Both the position numbers and the translations under genes were made by a program. DNA of 64,000 nucleotides from Dendrobium chrysotoxum. Taxonomy: Eukaryota; Streptophyta; Magnoliopsida; Asparagales; Orchidaceae. Positions 34,901-43,560 of this stretch are shown here, in pieces (positions within the stretch are counted from its first letter, which is position 1; the number at the start of each line of letters is the position of its first letter). Location of the stretch: contig CM034304.1 of the NCBI GenBank assembly GCA_019925795.1, forward strand, positions 9,301,471 through 9,365,470, read 5' to 3'. Under the pieces are notes generated by a model. The model searched no databases. It was not told where the DNA came from and saw only the letters and a program-made list of their open reading frames with translations.

Positions 34901-37900
34901 TTCCAGTTCGATACTGTAGAGAGTTATAAACCAACCATCAAAACAGAGCTTTTTTGTTGATGATGCATCCTTTTTCCAGCAGCCACGATAATCAAACATG
35001 GCATTGAACAAGCCAGAAGGAATTTTACCGGACAAAGACATCTCCTGGTTGAACTGCTCTGACATCTACTAGTAAAAGAATTATTAAAATGTTAATCAGA
35101 AAAGATTTCATTTAGTTTATTTTGGGAAGAAATATTAGATACTAGGAATATAATAGAAATACTGATAGAGCAGTAAGCTGTCCAAAATGACAACAATCAA
35201 CTTAGTCTAAGCTGTGAAAAAATCCTGAGCACTTTAAAAAAATATTGGCTTTGCTTCGCTAAGTGAAAATGCTTTGCGATGCAAACAGATTCCTCAACAG
35301 TAAATGGAGTCAGATTGGTTGAATTTAATCAGTAGAGGGAAAAAAATTAAGGCTGTACTTAGAATTTGGGTGGTTATAAAGTAAACGCGCAACATTTCAG
35401 TGAATCACATACCAAAATATTATTACAAGCATTTCATTTAGTTCGGATCTATTTTGTAGCCAACACAGCAAGCCTAACTAAAATATTCAAATCAGAAAAA
35501 TACACCTTATTTAAATCTCGTAAGAGTAAAATTTAACTAGATGTCGCTATTTTTTTCTTTTTTTTCCGGCAAGCTAACTGGCACTAGCTAATATGCTTAA
35601 AAATTCAAAAAATGATCAATAATCATTCAAAGAAAAATAAACTATTTGCAACAACCCTACAGTCTGTGACAACAATGGAAAGGAAAAATGCAAACAACTT
35701 CAGCAGGAAAGAGTTTTTCCTGCCTGTCACCTTTTCAACTTCCAGTTATTCCCACACAGTGCCCAACAATTTAAACTACTTAATTCTACCAATCCATTTT
35801 AAAAAGGGCTCCATATTTGATGGAGTGGTGGTGGAAATTAGTGGTAGCACGGCTTGCTCTTGCCTCTAAAGATATTAGAGGGTAGCGGGCACACTATGGC
35901 TAGGGTTAGGTTTGGACGGATTTCTTGTGGTAGCCGAGAGGTGATATTGGAGAGGGAATTATTTGAGAACTATGGTTATGCATAGAGCCTGTGTATGATA
36001 TGGTATTGGCTTTGCCAAGGGGTTGGGATTTTGGTTTGGGACTTCGGTAATGTGAGGAGGACTTATTCAAGTCTTGTGGCGGTAGTGCAGAGGAATTAAA
36101 CTTTGTTTTGGAGATAAAAATAAGGAGGATTTAAGATTTTTTTGGGTTTTTGAAAAGAGGAGAGAGATATAGAAGTAGGATATAGAGAAGAAAACCTCAG
36201 CAAAAGATTCCTTAAAGTGTTAGGCCACCAAGCTTACACTGGACAAGCAATTGAATGCTTTTAACAACCAAACCAAATTTCCTTCATTAAAACAAAAAAG
36301 GTTTATTTATAGATTACAAGTGATTATTTCAAGCTAAATATTTTAAAATCAACAGGAGAGAGCTAGTGGTCAGCCATGCTTGGACTTTCGGATTAGTGTG
36401 TTTCACCCTTGTTGTTTCATGTGTATTTGAACTTGTTTTGTTGGACAAGCATTTCATGAATGGTGCAACCAACTTGAATTCAAACTTGAATAAGCCAGTC
36501 ACACCCACAAAGCTTATCGCGACCACCCTCACGCACATTACTCTCAAGTATCAATGAGTGGGAAAAGTTTTATGCTAGAGGACAATTTTGGACTTTGGCT
36601 TTATGTTGTGTTAACAAATTGGAGGTCATGCAGTAATTTTTAGACTTGCTAAGTGGCATGCCAAAATCTAGGTCTTTATGCAAAGATAAATGTGCCAAAA
36701 TAAAGAATTTAAAAAGCATAAGAGAAGCAGATATTACCCACAGTGGAGATCAAATCACCACTTGTTGATATCAATTGACGAATCCTTGATCAATGTTACC
36801 CTACATGTTGACTTTTCCTTAAATTTATAAGCTCTAATAAAAACTCAATGAAACGGTGGTGAGAGTTTATAGTAGAATGGCTCTTGCTTCTAAAGATATG
36901 TGAAGGTTGTGGTTACATTTTAGAAGAAGTGATCACATGACAAGGGTTAGAGTTGGACGGATTTCTTGTGGTGGCCGAGACACGACCTTGGGGAGGTCAT
37001 TATTTGTGGATTTAGGGTTAAGCATAGGGTCAAATGTGCTATGGGATGGACAAGTCCGAACAGTGGAATGTTGATTTAGGGACTGGTAATTAGAGGAAGA
37101 CTTATTGAAAGCTTGTGGAAGTATTGAAGCGGTATTAGGTTTGTTATGGAGATGAAACCGAGAGCAAGAAAGCTTGGGTCTAGGATTATTGGAAGAGACG
37201 GACCGATAAGGAGTTGGCCATGCTTGAACTTTTGGATTAGTTTGTTTCCACCTTGTTTTATGCGGAATTGAGCTTGTTTTGTTGGGGAAACCTTAACCAT
37301 ACCTTGAATAATGCAACCAACTTGAATTGCAACTCGAATGGTCCAAGCACACCTAAATTGAATAAAGATGGATCCACCAACCATACCTAAACCATCTTCC
37401 CATCTAAATTCTAACCAAATTCCCACTAACTTTTGAAATTTAAAAATTACAATTCATATTTCAATAATAAAATTATCGTGCAAGCTGTTGGCACTTAGTT
37501 TAAGAAGCACTTGATCTTGTGCATCAATATTTATACAAAGACCTTGTAATCGTGTAAGACCCACAAATGAAGAAATTTAATACAAAGATCAGCCAAAAAA
37601 AGGACTCAATTTGCAACCTCAGAGAGCTTCCGAAGGTTTCAAAGATATTAACAAAAAAATTACTAAGCACTACCTAAACAGTTAAATAATGTATCTGCAA
37701 CATACTCATTCTAAAACATCATCGAATCCATAATTCTGCCGCGCTCTAATTAGAAGATCCATTTAACTACAAAGTCAGAATCCTTAAAATAAAACAACCC
37801 CCTCTTTCACCTACTAAAACCCTAACCAAAAAAGAGAGATCTCGAGACAAAAAAAAAACCTGGTGAAAAGAAAGAACTTCGGAATGAAACCTAGTCCTTT

Positions 37901-38123
37901 CCCCCTTATCGCAGCGGATAGACTTCGGAACGCCGCGCATCACGATGCCACCAGGCACCACCATGTCTTCTACGGCGGCCCCATCGATCTCAATCAAGCG
38001 CCCCGCCTTGCAGCGGGTGAGCCGCACGTCGGCGGCGAAGTCGAAGCCGCACCCAATCGCCGCCACCGCCCTTTGAGCCGCCTCCAACGCCGCCGGCGCC
38101 CTGCTCCCCTCTCCCAGGACCAT
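15025..38123 (-). CDS. MACPF domain-containing protein (CAD1/NSL1 family), six exons
   Basis: Joining six exons (38123-37860, 35065-34827, 23556-23367, 19557-19374, 18270-18104, 15705-15025) gives 1725 bp, 574 residues plus stop, with matching phase at every junction. The plant MACPF family is typically about 560-610 residues. The N-terminus has the family block ALEAAQRAVAAIGCGFDFAA. The MACPF signature Y-G-T-H-I-x6-G-G is at about residues 173-185. The C-terminal half carries the conserved PPIEEL, FLEFQLPRQWAP, SLQFTLLGPKL, VTGIRLYLEG and AIHLQHL blocks. Known Arabidopsis members (CAD1, NSL1) restrain salicylic-acid-dependent cell death; whether this protein does so is inference. The 11.3-kb intron 2 holds nested retrotransposons. 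The ATG at 38123 was chosen as the first in-frame ATG. Confidence 0.9.
16397..16920 (-). mobile_element. 5'-truncated RTE-type LINE, 524 bp
   Basis: On the minus strand this encodes the C-terminal part of a plant LINE RT protein (LLCDRKVPLKL, MKMLRWMSG, GRGRPKMSWLENI recognisable across frame breaks). It ends with the typical plant RTE 3' end around GCCGATCCCATGTAG and a TTG-rich tail (CAA-rich on +). A 12-bp target duplication TTCAACAACAGT flanks it (16385-16396 and 16921-16932). Confidence 0.88.
17764..17928 (-). mobile_element. Very short RTE-type LINE 3' end, about 165 bp
   Basis: It has the same 3' end as the copy at 16397 (GCCGACCCCACATAGTAGG on the minus strand, then a TTG-repeat tail). 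It is flanked by the 15-bp duplication AAAGTATTAAACAAC (17749-17763 and 17929-17943). An A-tract (T-run on +) lies inside at 17814-17828. Confidence 0.9.
18104..18270 (-). CDS. MACPF gene exon 5
   Basis: Acceptor TTCAG|AC completes a Tyr codon begun in exon 4. Encodes KPPIEELAQFLEFQLPRQW, APAFGE and SLQFTLLGPKLHVNNIQ. Donor CAG|GTATTT, phase 0. Confidence 0.9.
18271..19373 (-). other. Intron 4 of the MACPF gene
   Basis: 1103 bp, GT-AG, AT-rich with short AT runs (18404-18420, 18903-18917). No element recognised. Confidence 0.8.
19374..19557 (-). CDS. MACPF gene exon 4
   Basis: Not visible as a long ORF but clear by homology. Acceptor CTGCAG|GACATA; encodes DIVSIQVRRGG, HSRWLSTISDAPDAISMSF, then IPIASLLNGVRGSGFL and HAINLYLR. 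Donor T|GTAAGT; 184 bp, ends in phase 1. Confidence 0.88.
19558..23366 (-). other. Intron 3 of the MACPF gene (GC-AG)
   Basis: 3809 bp. It contains a 467-bp MITE-like element (21769-22235). A pyrimidine-rich, GC-richer block at about 22860-23220 may be an LTR remnant but has no identified partner. Confidence 0.8.
21769..22235. mobile_element. Non-autonomous PIF/Harbinger-like element, 467 bp
   Basis: The ends are GGGGTTGTTTGGTT and the inverse AACCAAACAGCCCC, flanked by TTA (21766-21768 and 22236-22238). The interior has a G-rich GGTGGTGG-type stretch. The same architecture occurs at 41065-41654. Confidence 0.82.
23367..23556 (-). CDS. MACPF gene exon 3 (signature exon, GC donor)
   Basis: Acceptor TTTTGTAG|G. 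The exon encodes FIDKYGTHIIFGVKMGGKDV, then IHIKQ and a Lys/Glu-rich stretch. It ends in phase 0 at GAG|GCAAGT, a non-canonical GC-AG donor. The nearby GT four bases on would shift the frame into a stop in exon 4. Confidence 0.88.
25910..25938. repeat. (AAT)n microsatellite
   Basis: About ten AAT units in AT-rich intron sequence. Confidence 0.9.
26995..27494 (-). repeat. Left (3') LTR of the gypsy element
   Basis: Aligns to 33101-33600 through AGGCACCTTTAGAGTAGG, GCTTTACATGGACT, GTGGGAGGTCTCGACTGGCT and TTGTTCTTCTGAATT. The boundary at the right end is uncertain by several bases. Confidence 0.85.
27890..30165 (-). mobile_element. RTE-type LINE fragment, 2.3 kb
   Basis: Reading leftward, the endonuclease domain comes first (RNNVGVIINNSLKD, INIYVSQVG; about 30120-29880). 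The linker follows (DLYNRLNIKEGE, QVKCIKDIDQKVF; about 29200-29050), then RT (LWKVLEKK, IQVIKDIYAGV at 28300-28200, a decayed A/T-DD box near 28050, and SRSKIEYMECDLSS near 27950). Many stops are present. Both the extreme N-terminus and the whole C-terminal/3' end are missing. Loss of the 3' end is unusual for a LINE copied by target-primed reverse transcription, so this is probably a rearranged fragment. Confidence 0.85.
30190..31930 (-). pseudogene. Gypsy protease, RT and start of RNase H
   Basis: The protease block reads ILIDSRSTNNFI near 31830, where the catalytic D-S-G is changed to D-S-R. The RT block VFDYQALNALTIKNKFPIPM, then VDELLDEL, lies at 31170-31080 and the YLGHTVSS block near 30700. 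The Y-x-D-D region near 30860 is damaged. RNase H begins (RIIKVFVNYKHKS-like; FVIRTDHKSL in another frame) and stops at the LINE junction at about 30185. Confidence 0.82.
31931..32983 (-). pseudogene. Gypsy gag, split by a GC-rich insert
   Basis: The retrotransposon gag core is clear at 32790-32560: IELSRFNGSNMETWIFEAYK, FHLKGAAATWYQWL, SWPDFMLSL. The zinc-knuckle part (GHCFNCEAKFAPHH, then C) is at about 32090-32010. Between them a GC-rich segment (about 32215-32555) has no gag similarity. Confidence 0.8.
32215..32555. other. GC-rich insert in gypsy gag
   Basis: About 340 bp, markedly GC-rich against AT-rich surroundings. On the minus strand it begins near GGGTGTTAATACATGACACG, continues with CGGGT/GACCC-rich repeats and then GCGCAAG/GTGCAAG-type imperfect repeats. 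All overlapping ORFs here are low-complexity by-products. It is probably a small non-autonomous transposon; the class is not determined. Confidence 0.5.
33101..33600 (-). repeat. Right (5') LTR of the gypsy element
   Basis: Starts TGATATGC and pairs with the left LTR. On the minus strand the sequence beyond its end reads TTGGTGCTCTCATTGAG, a PBS-like stretch seen after plant gypsy LTRs. Confidence 0.85.
34827..35065 (-). CDS. MACPF gene exon 2
   Basis: The acceptor is TAG before 35065 and the exon starts MSEQFNQEMSL. It includes the family motif SGLFNAMFDYRGCWKKDA and ends VPSSWDPPALA plus two bases, with donor GA|GTGAGT. 239 bp, ends in phase 2. Confidence 0.9.
35066..37859 (-). other. Intron 1 of the MACPF gene with an internal direct duplication
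   Basis: 2794 bp, GT-AG. Two diverged direct copies of a 500-700-bp segment lie at about 35840-36540 and 36860-37360. Shared stretches include GGACGGATTTCTTGTGGT, CATGCTTG..CTTT..GGATTAGT and GCAACCAACTTGAATT. No coding potential. Confidence 0.75.
37860..38123 (-). CDS. MACPF gene exon 1
   Basis: 88 codons from ATG at 38123. It is GC-rich compared with its surroundings and encodes the N-terminal strand/helix block of plant MACPF proteins, including VRLTRCKAGRLIEID. It ends SFHQ at CAG|GT, phase 0. Confidence 0.9.
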
Positions 38124-38392
38124 CGCTTCCAATTTAGAGTTTGCAGCTTGGGAACGAGAGCTAACAGAGTAAGTAAAGTAGAGAAGAAATAGGATTCAGA
38201 TTATGTAGACGTTGGACCGCCACCGTTCGCCTCAGTTTTCTACGGTGCCCTTCTATGACTCTTATCATTGCCCACTTCCTGAGAACCTTCTCCGAGAAAA
38301 ATATTATGTTATTCAAAAGTTTTTTTTTTTTTTTTAAGAAAGTGGTCAATTTTTTTCATTTAAAAATATTATTATTTATTCAATAATCAAAA
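38124..38392 (-). promoter_or_regulatory. 5' UTR / proximal promoter of the MACPF gene
   Basis: About 270 bp between the ATG and the solo LTR. No convincing TATA box; a poly-A tract on the minus strand (T-run 38321-38335 on +). Native promoter elements, if present, must be within this short interval or beyond the inserted LTR. Confidence 0.4.
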
Positions 38393-39109
38393 TGATTGTT
38401 ACGTCCTGGAGTATTCGCGGCGGTAGAGAAATATAAAGCTTAGCGTCTTAGCATTGTACGAAAATCCAGCACACAATCAGATGAAAGAGAGAGGGTGTAA
38501 TATTCATATGAGCACCAGAGTTTTACGTGGAAACCCCTGAAAGGGGAAAAAACCACGGGGCCTGACCCAGTTTGAATAAATCCACTAGTATTTGCAGTTG
38601 TTTACAAACGAGATTCTCCGTTTTGGGGAAGGACTAGGCTTGATATAGCCAATATAAATCATATAGAGTGCATTACATGGTGAGAATTAATATATACACA
38701 TTTGCTAGGTCGGCTGACCATAGTTGGCAGACGACGGAGGTCAGAAAAATCGTACTTGGCGGGAGACAGGGGTCAGAAAGACCGTTGTTTGGTGATGGAA
38801 GTCGGAAAGACTGTAGTTGACAGACGTTGTAAGTCAGGGAGACCGTAGTCTGAGGGTAGAGGTCGGGAGAACCTTTGTTGGTCAGGCGACGGAGGTCGGA
38901 AAGACCATAGTTGCTGGTCATAAAGACCGTAATCAGATGACAGAGGTCGGAAGGACCTTATTTGGTGGGGCGACGGAGGTCAGAAGGATCGTAGTCGGCT
39001 GGCATTGGAGGTCAGATTGACCTTAATCTGATGTCAGAGGTCAGGAGGACCTGAATTGGTAGGGTGACGGAGGTCGGAAGGACCATAGTTGGTGTTCCGA
39101 TATAACTTT

Positions 39110-39600
39110 GAACATCAGGTGACGCTTTGGCAGAAGTTCGGACCTCAGGTGGAGGTCTGGCAAAACTCAGGACGTCAGGTGGTGGTCCGGAGAAGAGCAG
39201 GGCCTCACGTAGTGGTCCGGCCGAACTCAGGACGTCAGGTGGTGGTCTGGCGAAGTGCAGGGCCTCAGGTGGTGGTCCGGCAAAGAGCAGGGCCTCAGGT
39301 TGTGGTCCGGTAAAGAGCAGAGCCTCAGGTGGTGATCCGGCGAAGTGCAGGGCCTCAGGTGGTGGTCCGGCGAAGAGCAAAGCCTCAGGTTGTGGTCTGG
39401 CGAAGAGCAGGGCCTCAGGTGGTGATCCGGCGAAGTGAAGGGCCTCAGGTGGTGGTCCGGTGAAGAGTAGGGCCTCAGGTGGTGGTCCGGCGAAGAGCAG
39501 GGCCTCAGGTGGTGGTCCGGCGAAGAGCTGGACCTCAGCTGGTGGTCCGGCGAAGAGCAGGGCCTCAGGTGGTGGTTCGGCGGAACTCCGGCGTCAGGCG
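39110..39600. repeat. 30-bp minisatellite, about 16 units
   Basis: The unit GGTGGTCCGGCGAAGAGCAG plus GGCCTCAGGT repeats every 30 bp with point variants. Because 30 is divisible by 3 it leaves long ORFs open on both strands (for example repeated P-P-E-A-L-L-F-A-G on minus), which I regard as by-products. Confidence 0.9.
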
Positions 39601-39707
39601 GTGGTTCGGCGAAACTCCGGCGGTGGTCGAGGAGGAGCGAGGGGGCAAGAGCTCTCTCTTTTTCTCCTTAGGAATAGGTCTCTCTTTTCATGAGAAATGG
39701 GGGTCTC

Positions 39708-39715
39708 TATTTATA
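39708..39715 (-). promoter_or_regulatory. TATA box of the solo LTR, facing the MACPF gene
   Basis: TATAAATA on the minus strand in CTATAAATAGAGACCCCC. The other family copies have TATAAATA at the equivalent place (43038-43045). It points toward the MACPF ATG, about 1.6 kb away. Confidence 0.6.
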
Positions 39716-40150
39716 GATTTTCGTGAGTGGCATGGCCCGTAAATAGGTGAAAGATCAGGGGTAGTTATGGAGTGGTTTGAATGGATGACCGATCTTGAAT
39801 CCCTTGATTATAGACTGTTCGCTGGACATTTGAAGGTCTTAATGATATCAGAATTTGGCAATCTTGGGCTCGTTGGATTCGTCTCGTCGAGACGCTCGAT
39901 TCGACTATAAGCATGTCACATTTGGAATCCGTTTGGTAATCTAAATTATGGTTTGAACTTTCCAATAGCGCTTCAGACCCTTGATTTGGACCCATTTGGG
40001 CTCGGATTGGGTTGAATTTGGTGTCGTTGGGTTCGTATTTCCGAGACGCTCAGTTCGACTATAAGTTTACTGGAATCGGAGTTCGGATGATCCCAAAATT
40101 AATATCGGAAGTTTCCAACTTGATTTTGCCTTGAGATTCGTGCCCGATCA

Positions 40151-41064
40151 AGATAATTTTTTGATGACGTATTAATGATAAATTCTAAGTTGTATGTTTT
40201 ATAATTAATTAAATATTAAATTATAAATGATAAGCAAATTTAATCATAAAAAATCAGTAATCAAAGGTAATATGATAATCTCATTATTTGAATTTGGTAA
40301 GAGTAAATCTAAATTTTAAAATTTATTTTAAAAGGATTATAATATAAAAAAATTAATTATTCAGATATTACATCTATTGTGCAATAATTTGAAAATTTTA
40401 AAGATATACTCTGCTGAATTTTTTATAAGGCTAATTTATTTATCCACATAAAAGTGTTAGAATTTTTTTAATTATTTTTGATAAAATATTAATTATTATG
40501 TGGAAGGTGGTCTGTAGCTATGGGAAACCTTAGCACCGTGGATTTTGGGTGGGATTTTGCAGTCATCGTATAGTGTATTACACGGATAGGTAAATTGTGC
40601 ATCGCATAGACAAAGGTCAAAGAGTAAAGATAATTAATGTGAAAAATTTGCCTTCGTAAATTTATTTTGAGAAAAAAATTATTAATTTAAATATATTATA
40701 TTCATAAAAAATTTTAACATTTAAAATTTTATTTTGATTAAAATTTAGACAATATATTTGTATTCAATTTTTTATTTATAAAATTAAATAAATTTAAATA
40801 TAGCAAATTCAGATTGGGAGGTTTTTCTCGACAATGGGCCCCTAAGTTAACTGTTGATTTATTATGATTAAATTAGCTAAATGCTTAAATAAACAAATAT
40901 AACTTCAAAATTTTGCTGAATTTGAAGAATCTTAAATATTATTTTAGTTATTCATATCATGTACATAGACAAATTCATCATATCTAACAAATAATTCCAT
41001 TCAATTAATACTTTTTTAATTGCATATTTAAACAATTTGGTTGGCTAAAAGAGGAATGGACTAA
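40151..41064. other. AT-rich intergenic DNA
   Basis: No gene or recognisable element seen. Confidence 0.6.
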
Positions 41065-41654
41065 GGGGTTGTTTGATCGGCTTATAAGGCATGCAATATA
41101 AATAAAATGTAGTGTAAATGAATAGTTTAGAGTTAATTAGCTGAGTGTAAAATGAATGTATGAGAATGTGGTGGATGGTGGGCGGTGGCCGGTGGTGGTT
41201 GGTGGTGGCGGCTAGCTAATGCAAGTGGTCAATGGCTATTTTTGGTGATCAGCGACGACAGTGGTGGCGGCTTGCGGTGGGTTGTGGTCAGGTGTGACAG
41301 TGATTAGCTAACAATGGTGGCGGTCATGGTCGGTGGTTGACGATTGTGGACAGTGGTCATCGATGGTGGCCAGCGATGACCGACAAGAATGGTCAATGGT
41401 GATGGGCAATGATAACCGAGGACATGTAGTAGCAGCAAGCGGTGGGTGGCTGCAGATGTAATGAATTTACAGAGTATTTGAAGCTTGCCTAAATATGAGG
41501 AATTTCAAATACATCAAAAATGAACTAGATGGTGAATTATAAATGCATTAAATTTTTGCACTACATTTTTTTACTTCAAACCAAATACCAATATTCTTAA
41601 AACTCCTGTATTTGAAATTCTTTGCACCCTTTTTACTTCAAACCAAACAACTCC
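41065..41654. mobile_element. Non-autonomous PIF/Harbinger-like element, 590 bp
   Basis: Ends GGGGTTGTTTG and the inverse AACCAAACAACTCC, flanked by TAA (41062-41064 and 41655-41657). The interior is rich in GGTGG/GGTCA low-complexity sequence, like the copy at 21769. Confidence 0.78.
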
Positions 41655-41739
41655 TAAATAAAATGAAATGCCTAGAAAATCAATACAATATAATTAAAAT
41701 GTTTGGAATTATTTGAATAAATATAAAATAAATGCATAT

Positions 41740-42205
41740 GATTTTTTTTTACTTGAAGTAGAATGAATGCAGTGTAAAATTTAAAGATAATGGCGGTTGT
41801 GGCCGATTGAAGGTTAGAGAGAGAGGAAGGGGGACTAGTGGTGGCCGGCGGAGGTTGTTGGCAATGCTGGGGCGGGCAGTGATGGCCGACGGAGGTTGTT
41901 GGCAATGCTGGGGCGGGCAGTGGTGGCCACCGACAGTCGTTGATGGTGAGCTGTGGAGGTCGGCAGGTAGTAGATGGTGACCTATGGTGGCCAAGCGATA
42001 GCCATTAGCAACAAAGACAGAATTTATGATGCATTTGAAAATCATTCAAATATAATGTACATCAAAATTTTCACTAGAAGATGCCTTTCAAATACAACAA
42101 AATCTCACCTTTTTTTTTTACTTCAAATTAAATACTAATATTTTTAAATCTCGATGTTTAAAATATTTTATATTTCTTTTCCTTAAAAACCAAACTGCCC
42201 GTTGA
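41740..42205. mobile_element. Partial relative of the same MITE family
   Basis: TTACTTGAAGTAGAATGAATGCAGTG matches the inner end of the 21769 element in order and spacing, and the right end AACCAAACTGCCC resembles its terminal repeat. The left terminus is not identified. Contains a 47-bp tandem duplication around GGAGGTTGTTGGCAATGCTG (about 41846-41930). Confidence 0.55.
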
Positions 42206-42602
42206 GTGAGACCACGTAATGAGTCATGTGCAAAATAGGTCGCAAAAGACAACTGGAGTAACTGGGAAGCAAATTCACGTTAGTGCCAAAACCAAAGCCC
42301 TCGTTGAGAAGAAGTCCTTCCTGCCTATATTGTATTCTAGCCGGGGCAAAGTAATTCCAACCACGCCTCAATACAAGGCTTAAGAGCATATATACTAAAA
42401 CAGAAAAAAGAAAAAAATTACACAGAAGGACCCACACGGTTCATTGCAATACTTGATCGGATATGATAGATACATTTTATTTAATTAAGCACATAACTAA
42501 TTTGTGATAAAAAATTATATATGAATATTCTAATTTAAAATGCATCATGATGTACTCTAAAACTTTTAAATTTATAGTTAATATATCATAAAAAAATTAT
42601 CT

Positions 42603-43560
42603 TGATAAGGAACGAATCTTGAGGCAAATTTGAGTTGGAAACCTCCGAAATTAAATCCGGGACCATCCAAACTCCGATTTCAACAAATTTATAGTCAAAC
42701 AGAACGCCTCGAAAGACGAACCCAACGACACCAAATTCGACCCAATCCGAGCCCAATGGGTCCAAATCGAAGAGCCGAGTGCATTTGGATGGTTCAAACC
42801 ATAAATTAGATGACCAAACGATTTCCAGTGTGACATGTTTAATTATAGTCGAATCGAGCGGCTCGACAAGATAAATCCAATGAGTCCAAGATCGTCAAAT
42901 TATGATATCATTAAGACACTCAAATACCAATAAACGGTTTACAATCAAGGGAGTCAATATCGGCCGTCCATTCAAAATACTCCTAATAATGCATTTGATC
43001 TCCTCCCTATTTATTGTTCATGCTACTCCCTGAAAATTATAAATAAACTCTTCATTCTTCACTGAGGGGGAACCAAGCAAGGAAGAGATGAAATGAAGAG
43101 AAATCAGAGTTCTCTTGCCACCATACTCCTCCTCGACCATCACCCGGCCACCGACTATCGTCAAACTTACACCCGACCACCAGTTGTCACCAGACTTCCG
43201 CCTGACCACCAACTGACGCCAGATTTATACTCGGCCAACGACCGTCACCGAACTTCCATTCAATCCCTATTCGTTGCTAGATTTTAATCCGACGGGTGAC
43301 TATTGATATTTGATTATCCTCAAATTCAAGAACGAATCGATCATTTGTAATCTATTCAAACACTAGTGAATTCATTTCAACTGGGCGTGGCACTATGATT
43401 TTTCCCTGAAGGGTTTTTTATGTAAAAAATTCTGGTGTTTCTATTTTCTTTATTTGTAAGCTGGTGTTTCTACTTTCTTTATTTGTAAGCTGGATACTTG
43501 TACAATGCTAAGCACCAAATTTGTAAGCTGGATACTTGTGCAATTCATTTAAAAATCTTT
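42603..43560 (+). repeat. Second copy of the 38393 LTR family, inverted
   Basis: Starts TGATAAGGAACGAATC. Shared sequence with the minus strand of 38393-40150 includes GAACCCAACGACACCAAATT, CCGAGCCCAATGGGTCCAAA, the TATA box (43038-43045) and the CACCAGAATTTTTTACATA / GTACAATGCTAAG leader. The minisatellite is reduced to a few units at 43140-43250, and the U5 end is altered by a duplicated GGTGTTTCTA-CTTTATTTGTAAGCTG motif. Confidence 0.75.

Larger units (their letters stand above)
38393..40150 (-). repeat. Solo LTR (about 1.76 kb) upstream of the MACPF gene
   Basis: The + strand runs from TGATTGTTACGTCC to CCCGATCA, i.e. TGAT...ATCA termini. On the minus strand it ends GGACGTAACAATCA, like many plant LTRs. 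It has a TATA box (39708-39715), a leader with a 30-bp minisatellite and a related imperfect repeat block (38690-39080). A second copy lies inverted at 42603-43560 and a fragment at 11822-12110. No internal domain is attached and no exact target duplication was found. Confidence 0.7.

Noticed and set aside
39012..39742. ORFs encoding repeated Pro-Glu-Ala-Leu or Gly-Gly-Pro-Ala peptides
   Set aside because: By-products of the 30-bp minisatellite, whose period is a multiple of three; no start context or conservation to support them.
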